From contig JAJQEE010000183.1 of NCBI GenBank assembly GCA_021201865.1, forward strand, positions 1 through 33,726: DNA of 33,726 nt, written 5' to 3'. The stretch is from Tannerellaceae bacterium (GTDB lineage: Bacteria > Bacteroidota > Bacteroidia > Bacteroidales > Tannerellaceae). Below, piece by piece: positions 1-9,395 of this stretch; the first letter of the stretch is position 1; each line of letters starts with the position of its first letter. The notes under the pieces are model-generated. The model was not told the origin of the DNA, ran no database searches, and saw only the letters and a program-made list of their open reading frames with translations. Made by a program: the position numbers and the translations under genes.

Positions 1-60
1 ATTTTAAATAGTGTGGAAAAATTCCCCATAACTGGGGAATTTTTCCACACTATTTAAAAT
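1..60. terminator. perfect 28-bp inverted repeat, likely terminator hairpin of the histidine kinase gene
   Basis: Bases 1-28 are the exact reverse complement of bases 33-60, with a four-base TAAC loop. The stem alternates AT-rich ends with a TGTGG/CCACA block, A5/T5 runs and a CCCC/GGGG core. The kinase stop codon (TAG, minus strand, 50-52) and its last codons lie inside the stem. A terminator or 3'-end stabilising role is inferred from position; there is no classical trailing U tract beyond the stem. The repeat may extend left of the window. Confidence 0.6.
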
Positions 61-2200
61 ACTCAGATGCTTCAATCCTGCCAACGATGATCGTTAATAT
101 ATGAATGGTTTCCGCTACCACCTCTTCCCATTCCTGATCGGAAAGCTTCTGCTCATCTTTCAATATTTTATCCAGATACCAGAAAGATTTTCTATTAGTG
201 ACCAGATTTAGTTGAGAAGATAAACGATGACAGATACTTCTCACCTCTTTTTTATTCCTATCAGACAAATATTGATTCAGTTTATCGATATCTGTTCTTG
301 CAGACTGGATAAATACCTGAAGTGTATCCCGGATCTCTTCCGGATCATTCCCCGTGAAAGCGATCAAAGAAGCAATATTGACTTCCGTATCGCCATACAA
401 ATTATGAATACAAACCTGATTGACCATTTTTATAAAATCTTCTTTAGTAAATCCTTTATTCAAAAAACCTGAAAAATGATAAGCTTCTTCCGGATTATTT
501 TTAGTTCTTTCATCTCCTGAAATAGCGACAACCGGAATAAATCGTGCTTTATAAGCCCCACTTGTCCGTATTCTCTTTAACAAAGAACATCCGTTCATAA
601 CCGGCATATGAATGTCTGTGAAAATAATATCAAAAGATTGGGTAAAAAGCAGATCCGTCACCTCTTCCGGCTCCCGGCAAACTTTCACCTGAAAAGAAGA
701 GATTAATCCTATATACTCATAAAGTTTTAACTGGAACGGATCATCATCTACAAACAGACACCGGATCTCACGATCAAGCCGGTTTTTTACTTTTTCCGGT
801 TCCTTTATCTGATTTTCAAGGGTTAATGGCAAAGTAATGCTAAACTTACAACCTCCTTCAACTGAATTTTCACAAGTAATCTTTCCCTCCATTTGTTTCA
901 ACAAATTATAAGTAATAGAAAGACCTAATCCAAAACCTTCTGCCACCTGAGATCCTTCCAGACGTGCAAATTCCTGAAACACATATTCTATCTTATCCTC
1001 CGGGATACCGGGACCTTCATCTTTAACAATAACATGTAATGAATAACTTTTTTCATCCTCTGAAAGAAGCCGTACAAATAAGTCAATCTTTCCTTTGGAG
1101 GTAAATTTAATTGCGTTCGACATCAGATTTTCCACACATTGCCTGATACGAACAGGATCCCCTATATATAAACGATTATAAACCGGATCATTTATGTCCG
1201 GAGAATGGTAATTAAGTTCCAGCATTCTGCTATTGGCCAGGGGCTTAAAACTTTCATAAATATCATTGAAAAGAACAGAAGGATTAAATGGCTTTAAAAC
1301 CGGAGAGGGTATCTCATTCAAATTAGAGGAATGGAATTCCAATAGATTATTGACTAATAACAAAATATGATGAATCGTGTGACTGATATGGTCCAGAATT
1401 TTCATATCCGGAGGAACTTCTTCTTTTCTTTCCTTTAATAATTTCATATGCTCCAGCACTGAAAGTAAAGGAGTCCGGATATCATGACTGATCTTAAACA
1501 TCATCTTTTTTTGTTGTCGCACTAATTTTTCCGCATATTTTTTTGCATGTTCACTGTTATACTGGTAACGTGCACTCCTTTTAAATTCCCGGAATGAATA
1601 AAAAAGCAGGCACAAAGTGACCATTATGTATACGTATGATATACAGACTGCTCTTCTTAAAAGCGTGAAAAGCCTGGTATCCCATTCTTTAGATAATGCA
1701 TGTTGCCGGTTTATTTCATGATATTGTATCTCTATCAATAAACGGGTGATCTCTCTGGTAAATAATTTATTATGATATACCAAATTAGTGATTGACACCT
1801 CTTTCCCGGGTGAAAGGGGAAGTAGCTGTGCTATACTCTTTTTCTCCCCTATTAATTTCCGGATCTCTTCTATCTTCTTTTGCTGAAAAGAATCATTTTT
1901 AGATAAGTAGTACAATAGATCCACTTCCTGCCCTACCTCTTCCAGTAAACAACTCAATTTGAAAAAGCTATTGACATCTTCTTCCGTAGTGTCTATTTCT
2001 CCTTCATACAAAGCCGAATAGATTCCCACGATAACATAATTTTTTCGCATGAAAACGTCATTTCGCTTATCATTTGGAAAAAAACGAATAAAAGACCCCA
2101 GAAGATATAATACAATCACGCCTGTCATTAATATAGTTGCAAGATATCCTAAGAGGATCCTGTAAACCATTTTTTGTATATGATTTCCCGGCTTGATCAT
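50..2200 (-). CDS. membrane hybrid histidine kinase with receiver and HPt domains
   Basis: A 716-aa inner-membrane sensor for a multistep phosphorelay. An N-terminal membrane segment (about residues 12-36) and a second one (about 184-202) enclose a mostly helical sensor region of about 145 residues. The dimerisation/phosphoacceptor box is HDIRTP with His239. The ATPase domain has an N box around Asn362, a G1 box DEGPGIP at 394-400 and a G2 box GFGLGL at 422-427. The receiver domain has an acidic cluster at 485-487, acceptor Asp529 in TDIHMP, Ser561 and Lys582. A C-terminal HPt domain carries ICHRLSS with His658. All phosphotransfer residues are present. No cognate DNA-binding regulator is in the window, so the final acceptor is unknown. 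It is transcribed away from the symporter gene with a 210-bp gap. Confidence 0.93.
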   Translation of the reverse strand: MIKPGNHIQKMVYRILLGYLATILMTGVIVLYLLGSFIRFFPNDKRNDVFMRKNYVIVGIYSALYEGEIDTTEEDVNSFFKLSCLLEEVGQEVDLLYYLSKNDSFQQKKIEEIRKLIGEKKSIAQLLPLSPGKEVSITNLVYHNKLFTREITRLLIEIQYHEINRQHALSKEWDTRLFTLLRRAVCISYVYIMVTLCLLFYSFREFKRSARYQYNSEHAKKYAEKLVRQQKKMMFKISHDIRTPLLSVLEHMKLLKERKEEVPPDMKILDHISHTIHHILLLVNNLLEFHSSNLNEIPSPVLKPFNPSVLFNDIYESFKPLANSRMLELNYHSPDINDPVYNRLYIGDPVRIRQCVENLMSNAIKFTSKGKIDLFVRLLSEDEKSYSLHVIVKDEGPGIPEDKIEYVFQEFARLEGSQVAEGFGLGLSITYNLLKQMEGKITCENSVEGGCKFSITLPLTLENQIKEPEKVKNRLDREIRCLFVDDDPFQLKLYEYIGLISSFQVKVCREPEEVTDLLFTQSFDIIFTDIHMPVMNGCSLLKRIRTSGAYKARFIPVVAISGDERTKNNPEEAYHFSGFLNKGFTKEDFIKMVNQVCIHNLYGDTEVNIASLIAFTGNDPEEIRDTLQVFIQSARTDIDKLNQYLSDRNKKEVRSICHRLSSQLNLVTNRKSFWYLDKILKDEQKLSDQEWEEVVAETIHILTIIVGRIEASEYFK

Positions 2201-2410
2201 TTAAAAGGGGCAGTTTTTCATAGAGCAAAGTGAGAGTAATAATTAAATCAGATGAATAGAGTTTGTATTTTAATTGAGATCAGGAAGTAGGGGGAAAATA
2301 CTTAAAAAAACTCCCACTGCATTTAAAAAAAGACAAAAATAAGACATCTACCCCAACTATTGCATAGAAAAAGGAGGCAAAAGTAAAAGTGTTCTCATTT
2401 CCGAATCAGA

Positions 2411-4075
2411 TTAATGAAATATCTTCTTACTGTATTCTCTAAGCGAGATTCGCATCTCTTTATGTAATAACAGGATACCAATTAAATTGGGCAAAGTCAT
2501 CAATGCGACTGTAATCCCGGAAAAGGTCCAGACAATAGTCGTATCCATAAAAGAGGCCAGAAAATAGGTAATTACATATATTATATTGAAAAACTTCACA
2601 TATTTTACTCCCCACAAATAGGTCACCGCTCTGCTACCATAATAGGACCAGGCAATACTGGTCGTAAAAGCGAATAATAACAAAGAAAGCGGAACGATAT
2701 ATTGTCCCCAATCTCCCAGAAAACCTTTTTTTAAATGCCTCCGTGGAAAGAGGGGCAGAATGTAACAGAGACTTACCCGATAAAGTGATCTGTCCGGACG
2801 TAATCATTCCCGGGTCTAATTGTCCGTCTTTCACAGAAAGAATACCACTATATAATACACCTTTTTCTCCACCCGGATGTCTTCCGCGAAAGAACGAGCA
2901 TGTAATATAGTAGCCTCTGAAGACACTATAACACCATTTTCCACGATTAAATCACCCGTATAAAAAGGGATTTCCGCTTTTCCTAAAATGCAGGAAGAAA
3001 CAAATGCTCTGTCTTCCGGTATATGCTCGTCATAATTACCTGTTAAAACCAGAAGATCTGTTTGCTGGAATTGATTCTCATATTTACTATTCCAGGCCCC
3101 GGAAGATAGAATCACCAACCCGGTCAGGGAGCAAATTATAACCGTATCAATAAAAGGCTCTAATAAAGCAACCATTCCTTCCGCAACCGGTTCTTCTGCC
3201 TTTGCGGCAGCATGTGCAATAGGAGCAGAGCCCTGACCTGCTTCATTCGAAAATAAACCCCGGTTGACTCCCCGGTTAAATGCCCAGGCAATGGTTGCAC
3301 CCAAAAATCCACCGGTTGCTGCTGTACCACTAAAAACATCCCTGAAGACAGATAGAAATGCAGGAAGCAGATTCTCATAATTATAAAGTAATACGCTCAA
3401 AGAACCCACAATATAAATAACTGCCATAAAAGGGACCAATCTTTCTGAGACTAATGCAATCCGTTTGATCCCACCTACCACAATTAAAGCAAGAAGAACA
3501 CTGAGTACCGCTCCGGTAATATAATGTTCCAATCCAAATGCGGAGAATATAGCATTTGAAATACTATTGATCTGAGGAAGACTTCCGGTCCCAAAGGCGG
3601 AAAAAATAGTGGCCACGGCAAACAGGCCTGCCAACCAGGGCATATGTAACCGGTTTTTCATATAATACATAGGACCTCCGGAAATAGTACCGTCCTCTAA
3701 CTGTTCCCGGTACTTATGGGATAAAGTCACCTCCACCATTTTGGTCGTCATACCCACAATCGCCGTCATCAACATCCAAAACAAAGCTGACGGCCCTCCT
3801 AAATGGATGGCAAGAGCTACTCCGGCAATATTTCCGGTACCAACAGTTCCGGATAACGCAGTGGATAAAGCCTGGAAGTGAGAAGTATCTCCAATATGGT
3901 CTTTTTTATCATATCTCCCCATCAGAATATGAATCGCATGTCTGAAAAAACGGATCTGGGGAAAGCGGAGATATATTGTAAAGAAAAGACCTGTACCCAA
4001 CAGAAGGATTACAAACCATTGAGCACCACCAATGTAAGAATCAAGGAGAGATAGTATGCTATTAAATTCCTGCAT
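2411..4075 (-). pseudogene. alanine/glycine:cation symporter (AGCS family), two frame breaks
   Basis: Sodium-coupled amino-acid uptake permease of the inner membrane. The N-terminal part (4075 down to about 2867) has AGCS hallmarks: [21 protein letters not shown] and [18 protein letters not shown], among many hydrophobic segments. The C-terminal part (TTSIAWSYYG...) is encoded in the same frame from 2683 to 2411, but the stretch between about 2866 and 2726 is in another frame. Two mononucleotide runs explain this: a T5 run at 2862-2866 (A5 in the gene, A6 expected) and a T7 run at 2726-2732 (A6 expected). The two indels compensate, and total length is a multiple of three (554 aa restored, normal for the family's longer Bacteroidales members). 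As written, translation stops at about residue 414. It may be a true pseudogene or sequence error. Confidence 0.85.
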
Positions 4076-4216
4076 ATTGTTTGATCTTTATTCGACTCCG
4101 CAAGATAAAATATTTTAACCAAAAAGCAAGCATTTAAGACATATTTCACCCATTAAGACGCAATAACATCAAAAAAAGACTACATTTGTAAATAAACAAC
4201 CTACCTTTTAAGGACT

Positions 4217-4563
4217 TTAAGAAGATATTTTTTTAATTATTTCAAGAAATTCTTCATTGGTAATATTCAGTTCCGTTTCCCTGTAATTTGCGTAATCTTC
4301 AAAATAATCACTCGCAATATCAGCTATCATCTCTTCCCCGCTCAAACCAAATGAATCTATTAACTTCTCTATGCGTGCCCGTATCTGACGGATCACCTGT
4401 AAACGTTCCTCATACCTATCCGGTTTTTCCTGTTCCGTAAGATGTTCATTACGGGCAACGAGATAGACTGTTACATAAAATGTATCTATATTCTTAAAGA
4501 CCGGAAAAAATAATTTTTTTTCTCGTCCGGTAATCCGGCTAAATATTCCTGTGTTTTAGACAT
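4217..4563 (-). pseudogene. small conserved-looking unknown protein, one frame break
   Basis: Not recognised. From ATG at 4563-4561 the reading frame begins MSKTQEYLAGLPDEKK and then hits a T8 run (4514-4521, A8 in the gene), after which the frame is lost. Changing the run by one base gives an uninterrupted protein of about 115 aa to a TAA at 4217-4219. It is highly charged and helical, with EERLQVIRQIRARIEKLI in the middle and FEDYANYRETELNITNEEF near the end; no signal peptide or membrane segment. The restored frame and the 347-nt length (one short of a multiple of three) are the evidence for a real gene. It lies divergent from the M24 peptidase gene. Confidence 0.6.
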
Positions 4564-4853
4564 TTATTTCTTTTATATAAATTATTTTTTGACCCCAAAA
4601 TACCCCGCGAGTCCCAGACAAGAGACACACCGTTTGGAAAAAGGTCAAAAAAATATCCATACTTATTTCATAATTAGTTCAACAATATTAAGAAAAATCC
4701 AGTAAATATCAGTCTATAAAACTAAAAATTAATTTGGCTTTCCCCTCTAAATATAGAATGATAAAATATTTTATCTAACCGAAATGAGGGAATTTAGCAG
4801 ATTATCTTTTACATTTGTAGATAGAATACGTAGATATATTGATAACAAACAAC
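4564..4853. other. divergent intergenic region
   Basis: About 290 bases between the start of the small minus-strand gene and the start of the peptidase gene. It is AT-rich with no ORF I would support and no strong hairpin. The only recognisable signal is the TACATTTG box at 4810-4817 near its right end. Confidence 0.5.
4810..4817 (+). promoter_or_regulatory. candidate -7 box (TACATTTG) of the M24 peptidase/alkaline phosphatase operon
   Basis: Matches the Bacteroidota TAnnTTTG -7 consensus and would give a 5' untranslated leader of about 30 bases before ATG 4854. No clear TTG -33 element at the expected 19-21 spacing. Confidence 0.45.
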
Positions 4854-6029
4854 ATGATACAGCAGGAGCTTACCGGCGATATGGAACTGAAATGGAGCCG
4901 GATACAAAAATCAATGCAACAGTCAGGAACCGATGGCTGTTTACTGACAGTAGATGTAAATCTCTTTTATGTAACCGGACAAATCTTTAACGGTTATTTT
5001 TATTTACCACAGGAAGGAACACCCTTTTTCTTTGTTAAGCGTCCGAATGGACTTACAGGTGAAAACCTGTTTTATATCCGGAAACCCGAACAAATGGCAG
5101 ATATCTTCAGGGAGAAAGGGATAAAAATGCCGGAAAAACTTCTGCTGGAAGGAGATGAAATTCCTTATAATGAATATATTCGTTTACAGTCCGTATTTCA
5201 ACCGAAGGAGACAGGCAACGCAACTGCACTCCTGCGCAAGATGCGCTGCATCAAAACTCCCATGGAAATTGAACAATTCCGCTATTCTGCCCGGAAACAT
5301 GCGGAAACCTACGCAGAGATCCCATCCTGTTTCCGTTTAGGAATGACAGACCTGGAGTTTCAGAATGAAATAGAAAGACGGATGCGTAAAAACGGATCCA
5401 TCGGTTTGTTCCGTACTTTCGGATCGAATATGGACATTTATATGGGTAGTATTCTGGCCGGGGAAAATGCGGAAAACCCTTCCCCTTTTGACTTTGCTTT
5501 AGGCGGCGGTGGTATGAACCCTTCCCTTCCTATCGGAGCAAATGGAACAGTATTGAAAGATGGAACAGCTGTGATGGTAGATATGGCCGGAAATTTCAGT
5601 GCCTATATGACAGATATGACCCGTGTATTTTCAGTAGGTAAACTATCCGGATTAGCCTATAAAGCTCATCAGCTTTCTCTGACAATCCAGGAAGAGATTG
5701 AAAAAATATCTAAACCGGGAACGTCCTGTTCCGAACTTTACAACATAGCAGCGGCTTTGGTAGAAAAGGAAGGATTATCTTCCTATTTTATGGGAACTAA
5801 GCAACAGGCTAAATTCATAGGGCATGGAATAGGAATACAGATCAATGAACTTCCCGTCCTTACCCCCCGTTCCAAAGAAGTATTAGAACCGAACATGGTT
5901 TTTGCATTGGAGCCGAAATTCGTTATCCCGGGTATCGGAGCAGTAGGGATTGAGAATAGCTTCCTGGTTACCGAAACAGGACTGGAAAAACTTACGATCT
6001 TTAAAGAAGAGATTATTGAATTATACTAA
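4854..6029 (+). CDS. M24 family metallopeptidase (Xaa-Pro aminopeptidase-like)
   Basis: Cytosolic dinuclear-metal aminopeptidase likely removing N-terminal residues next to proline. The N-terminal creatinase-like domain (about 1-125) is followed by the pita-bread catalytic domain. Counting from ATG 4854 (391 aa), all five metal ligands are visible: Asp243 in VMVDMAGN, Asp254 in YMTDMTR, His324 in IGHGIGI, Glu353 in ALEPK and Glu367 in GIENSF. An upstream in-frame TTG at 4839 would add five residues; ATG 4854 is preferred because it sits about 35 bases behind a good -7 box. The alkaline phosphatase gene follows after 20 bases, suggesting one transcript. No signal peptide, so substrates are imported or internal peptides. 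Confidence 0.9.
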   Translation: MIQQELTGDMELKWSRIQKSMQQSGTDGCLLTVDVNLFYVTGQIFNGYFYLPQEGTPFFFVKRPNGLTGENLFYIRKPEQMADIFREKGIKMPEKLLLEGDEIPYNEYIRLQSVFQPKETGNATALLRKMRCIKTPMEIEQFRYSARKHAETYAEIPSCFRLGMTDLEFQNEIERRMRKNGSIGLFRTFGSNMDIYMGSILAGENAENPSPFDFALGGGGMNPSLPIGANGTVLKDGTAVMVDMAGNFSAYMTDMTRVFSVGKLSGLAYKAHQLSLTIQEEIEKISKPGTSCSELYNIAAALVEKEGLSSYFMGTKQQAKFIGHGIGIQINELPVLTPRSKEVLEPNMVFALEPKFVIPGIGAVGIENSFLVTETGLEKLTIFKEEIIELY

Positions 6030-6049
6030 CATACAAACTTAAAGCAATT

Positions 6050-7740
6050 ATGAAAAGAACAATGGCATTTTTACTCTTACTGGCAGTTATTATTATGCCT
6101 GTACAAGCCATAGAGCCTAAAGATGTAAAACCTGTAAAAAATGTGATTGTAATGATCCCGGACGGAACGTCCATTTCCACTGTTTCAATAGCCCGATGGC
6201 TGCAATGGTATACGAATCCGGACAAACCCAGATTAAATATAGATCCTTATATGTGTGGGACAGTGATCACTCACTCCTCCAATGCACCGATCGGAGATTC
6301 TGCACCGACTACTTCCTGTTACATGACCGGATACCCCAGTTTATCCGGCTATGTGTCCACACATCCCGTCAGTGATCCGGCCAATGATATCTATCCCATG
6401 GATCCGGCAAAAGCCTATCAACCTTTAATGACTGTACTGGAAGCAGGACAGATCCTACACAATAAAGCAGCAGGACTGGTATTTACCTGTGAATTTCCCC
6501 ATGCCACTCCGGCAGACTGTGCTGCCCACAGTTATAACCGGAGCCGCTATGACTGGATCGCTCCACAGATGGCGCACAACGATCTGGATGTAGTGATAGG
6601 TGGTGGAGTAGCCCTACTCCCTCAGGAAAGTGAAGAGTATCTGAAATCAAATGGTGTGGCTATCTATAAAAACGATATACAGGGTATGCGTGCAGATACA
6701 TCTGACAAAATGTGGGCGCTTTTCCGTGACCGCGAAATGTCTTACGATATGGACCGGAACCCGGAGGAAGAACCAGCTATTGAAGATATGACACGGATCG
6801 CTATCGAAAAATTATCAAGAAACGAAAATGGCTTTTTCTGATGGTAGAAGGTAGTAAAGTGGACTGGGCAGCGCATGCAAATGATCCTGTAGGAATGACT
6901 TCAGACTTTTTAGCTTTCGACCGCGCCTGTGGTGTCGCATTGGATTTCGCTCGTAAAAACGGAGAAACAGCAGTAGTCATACTTCCTGACCATGGTAATA
7001 GTGGGGTTAGTTTAGGTGTAAGCCACTGTACCGGCTATGACAAATTAAGCAAAGAACAACTTTTTCATCAGTTATCTTTATTTAAACTAACTGCGGATGG
7101 TTTTGCCAAAAAAGTAAATAGCCAGCCAGCATCTGAGATCCAAAACATCTTCCGTGAATTTGCAGGTTTTGAACTTAATGAAGAAGAGTTAACAGCTTTA
7201 TATAATTGTAAAGATTATAAAAACAGTCCGATTCCATTAGAACAACGTTCACCGGATGGTATATCTGAATCCTTGTACAGCGGTTCATTAACTTCTTTTA
7301 TGTCCAAGCTGATCACTTCTAAAACCTGTATAGGTTTCACAACTGGTGGCCACACGGGTGAAGAAGTATTCCTGGCAGGCTATCATCCACAGGGAACCAT
7401 TCCGCAGGGAGTCTATTCCAATATTGAATTAAACGAATACTCATGTGCATTATTTGGAATATATGGCAAACTGGATGATTTAACAGCTAAACATTTTGCT
7501 AAACACACAGAGGTATTCCGGGAATTCACCTGTGAAATGATTCCGTCAAAAGATGAAAAAGGTGCACCTACATTAGTCGTAAAGAATAAAAAGAAGCAAA
7601 TGAATATTCAACCTTTCACTAATATCGTCACAATGGGTAAGAAAGGGAACGAAGAGATCCGGCTCAATTCCGTGATCGTATATGTAGATAAAAATGACAC
7701 GTTCTATCTACCGGCTGAATTAGCAGAATATCTCAAATAA
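6050..7740 (+). pseudogene. periplasmic alkaline phosphatase (PhoA-type), one frame break
   Basis: Metal-dependent phosphomonoesterase releasing phosphate from organic esters in the periplasm. A signal peptide (residues 1-20, ending PVQA) precedes the fold: Asp38 in MIPDGTS, catalytic Ser84 in GDSAPTTS, then VEGSKVDWAAHA, LPDHGNSG and TTGGHTGEE, which supply the remaining metal ligands. The frame shifts at a T5 run (6833-6837): the first frame ends NENGFF-stop and the second begins LMVEGSK. One extra T or C restores a continuous 563-aa protein of normal length. All catalytic motifs on both sides of the break are intact, so any inactivation is recent or the break is a sequence error. It shares an operon with the M24 peptidase and ends at a strong terminator. 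Confidence 0.88.
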
Positions 7741-7747
7741 AAATATG

Positions 7748-7779
7748 AAAGCGGGGACCTGATAGTCCCCGCTTTTTTT
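7748..7779 (+). terminator. rho-independent terminator after alkaline phosphatase
   Basis: Perfect 8-bp GC-rich stem (GCGGGGAC, 7751-7758, with GTCCCCGC, 7765-7772), six-base loop, then seven T residues, beginning ten bases after the stop codon. Confidence 0.92.
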
Positions 7780-7780
7780 A

Positions 7781-7788
7781 TACATTTG
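7781..7788 (+). promoter_or_regulatory. candidate -7 box (TACATTTG) upstream of pyrB
   Basis: Matches TAnnTTTG and lies directly behind the terminator, giving a leader of about 105 bases before pyrB. No -33 TTG at proper distance, so moderate confidence. Confidence 0.35.
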
Positions 7789-7852
7789 TCATAGATTTTG
7801 TATTGTCCCTGAACAGACGGCTTAATAAAAGGAATAGAGTACATTACCGTTA

Positions 7853-7875
7853 ATTGTCAATCCATGATTGTCAAT
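7853..7875. repeat. two direct copies of ATTGTCAAT in the pyrB leader
   Basis: Copies at 7853-7861 and 7867-7875, 14 bases apart, followed by a partial TATCAATTT. They sit 25-47 bases before the pyrB start. They could be protein-binding half-sites or a simple intergenic repeat; nothing else in the sequence decides. Confidence 0.5.
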
Positions 7876-7899
7876 TATCAATTTAGATAAATACCAGCA

Positions 7900-8820
7900 A
7901 TGAAAAGTAAAAGTTTAGTTTCTATCGATCAATGTTCGAAAGAGGACATTCTGCGTATATTGGAGAACGCCCGGAAATTTGAAGAGAACCCCAATAGAAG
8001 GATACTGGAAGGAAAAGTGGCAGCCACCTTGTTTTTTGAACCATCTACCCGTACCCGTCTAAGCTTTGAAACAGCGATCAACCGTTTAGGAGGGCGTGTC
8101 ATTGGTTTTCAGGATGCATCCACAACCAGTTCTTCCAAAGGGGAAACATTGAAAGATACCATATCGATGGTCAGTAACTATGCAGATCTGATTATTATGA
8201 GACATTATCTCGAAGGAGCTGCCCGGTATGCTTCGGAACTAACAAATATACCGATCATTAATGCTGGAGACGGAGCTAATCAGCATCCATCCCAAACCCT
8301 GTTGGACCTCTACTCTATCCAGCAGACACAAGGGACATTAACTGATTTGTCTATTACGATGGTAGGAGATCTGAAATACGGACGAACCGTACATTCTCTG
8401 ATTGCCGGGATGTCCCATTTTAATCCGACTTTCCATTTCGTGGCTCCGGACGAATTAAGGATGCCGGATGAATACAAAAACTTTTGCGACAAATTAGGTA
8501 TTAAATATTACGAACATACAGACTTTACAGAAGAGATTATCAATCAATCCGACATTCTTTACATGACTCGTGTTCAGAGAGAACGTTTTACGGATCTGGA
8601 AGAATATGAACGGGTGAAAAACGTATATATCCTACGCAGTAAAATGTTGGAAAGCAGTAAAGAGAATTTACGTATTTTACATCCGCTCCCACGGGTAAAC
8701 GAGATTGCATATGATGTAGATGACAGCCCAAAAGCTTATTACATCCAACAGGCCCGCAACGGATTGTTTGCCCGGGAGGCTATCATCTGTGAAGTTTTAG
8801 GTATCAACCATTTAATTTAA
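7900..8820 (+). CDS. pyrB: aspartate carbamoyltransferase catalytic subunit
   Basis: Condenses carbamoyl phosphate with aspartate in the committed step of de novo pyrimidine synthesis. The 306-aa length is typical. The carbamoyl-phosphate loop STRTR is at residues 49-53 in [15 protein letters not shown]; Lys80 lies in the mobile SSSKGETL loop; HPSQ at 129-132 and a C-terminal [10 protein letters not shown] complete the active site. pyrI follows after five bases, so the enzyme should form the regulated catalytic/regulatory holoenzyme. The gene has its own leader behind a terminator, so the pyr operon starts here. Confidence 0.98.
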   Translation: MKSKSLVSIDQCSKEDILRILENARKFEENPNRRILEGKVAATLFFEPSTRTRLSFETAINRLGGRVIGFQDASTTSSSKGETLKDTISMVSNYADLIIMRHYLEGAARYASELTNIPIINAGDGANQHPSQTLLDLYSIQQTQGTLTDLSITMVGDLKYGRTVHSLIAGMSHFNPTFHFVAPDELRMPDEYKNFCDKLGIKYYEHTDFTEEIINQSDILYMTRVQRERFTDLEEYERVKNVYILRSKMLESSKENLRILHPLPRVNEIAYDVDDSPKAYYIQQARNGLFAREAIICEVLGINHLI

Positions 8821-8825
8821 ATTGT

Positions 8826-9290
8826 ATGTCAGACGGAAAGAAAAGAGAATTACAGGTGGCTGCCCTGGAAAACGGAACAGCTATTGATCATATCCCTCCT
8901 ACCCAGCTCTTCAAAGTAGCGTCTTTGCTGGAACTGGAAGACCTGAACAATACGATCACAATCGCCAATAATCTGCAAAGTAAAAAAATGGGTTCCAAAG
9001 GGATGATTAAGATCGCAGATAAATTCTTTGAAGAGGATGAGATAAACCGGATCGCCTTAATTGCTCCAAATGTCATTTTGAATATCATCCGGGATTACGA
9101 AGTAGTAGAGAAAAAACCGGTTACACTACCGGATGAGATCAACGGACTGGTTAAATGTAACAATCCAAAATGTATCACTAATAATGAACCCATGGCGTCC
9201 CGTTTTAGTGTAATAGATAAGGAAAGAGGGACCATCAAATGCCGTTACTGCGAACGGAAGATAAATAAAGAAGAAATAGTTATTAAATAA
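8826..9290 (+). CDS. pyrI: aspartate carbamoyltransferase regulatory subunit
   Basis: 154-aa regulatory chain that binds nucleotides and, through a zinc site, the PyrB trimers, giving allosteric feedback. The N-terminal allosteric domain begins with [16 protein letters not shown], and the C-terminal zinc domain has four cysteines at 111, 116, 139 and 142 (CNNPKC and CRYC). All are present, so normal assembly is expected. It is separated from pyrB by five bases. Confidence 0.97.
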   Translation: MSDGKKRELQVAALENGTAIDHIPPTQLFKVASLLELEDLNNTITIANNLQSKKMGSKGMIKIADKFFEEDEINRIALIAPNVILNIIRDYEVVEKKPVTLPDEINGLVKCNNPKCITNNEPMASRFSVIDKERGTIKCRYCERKINKEEIVIK

Positions 9291-9311
9291 GAAGTAGTGA
9301 AAAGAGGCAAA

Positions 9312-9387
9312 GGAGTTAAGTAGTCTAATAGAAAATATGTTCTTCTTTCTATTCAACGCCTTTGACTTCTCCGACTACTTTAACTAC
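9312..9387. repeat. imperfect inverted repeat between pyrI and the flavin reductase gene
   Basis: GGAGTTAAGTAGTC (9312-9325) pairs with GACTACTTTAACTAC (9373-9387) with one extra base, and CAAAGG (9308-9313) can alternatively pair with CCTTTG (9359-9364). No T tract follows, so it may be an attenuating or RNA-processing hairpin rather than a terminator. Confidence 0.4.
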
Positions 9388-9395
9388 CAAAAGAT

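Noticed and set aside
12..49. Two inverted TTTTCCACA words as DnaA boxes or a replication origin
   Set aside because: They are forced to be inverted by the palindrome itself; no dnaA, dnaN or AT-rich box cluster is near.
2334..2385. CAAAAATA (2334-2341) and CAAAAGTA (2378-2385) as minus-strand -7 boxes of the hybrid kinase gene
   Set aside because: Both match TAnnTTTG in reverse, but they lie 130-185 bases from the start codon and lack a properly spaced -33 element; in A-rich sequence such matches are expected by chance.
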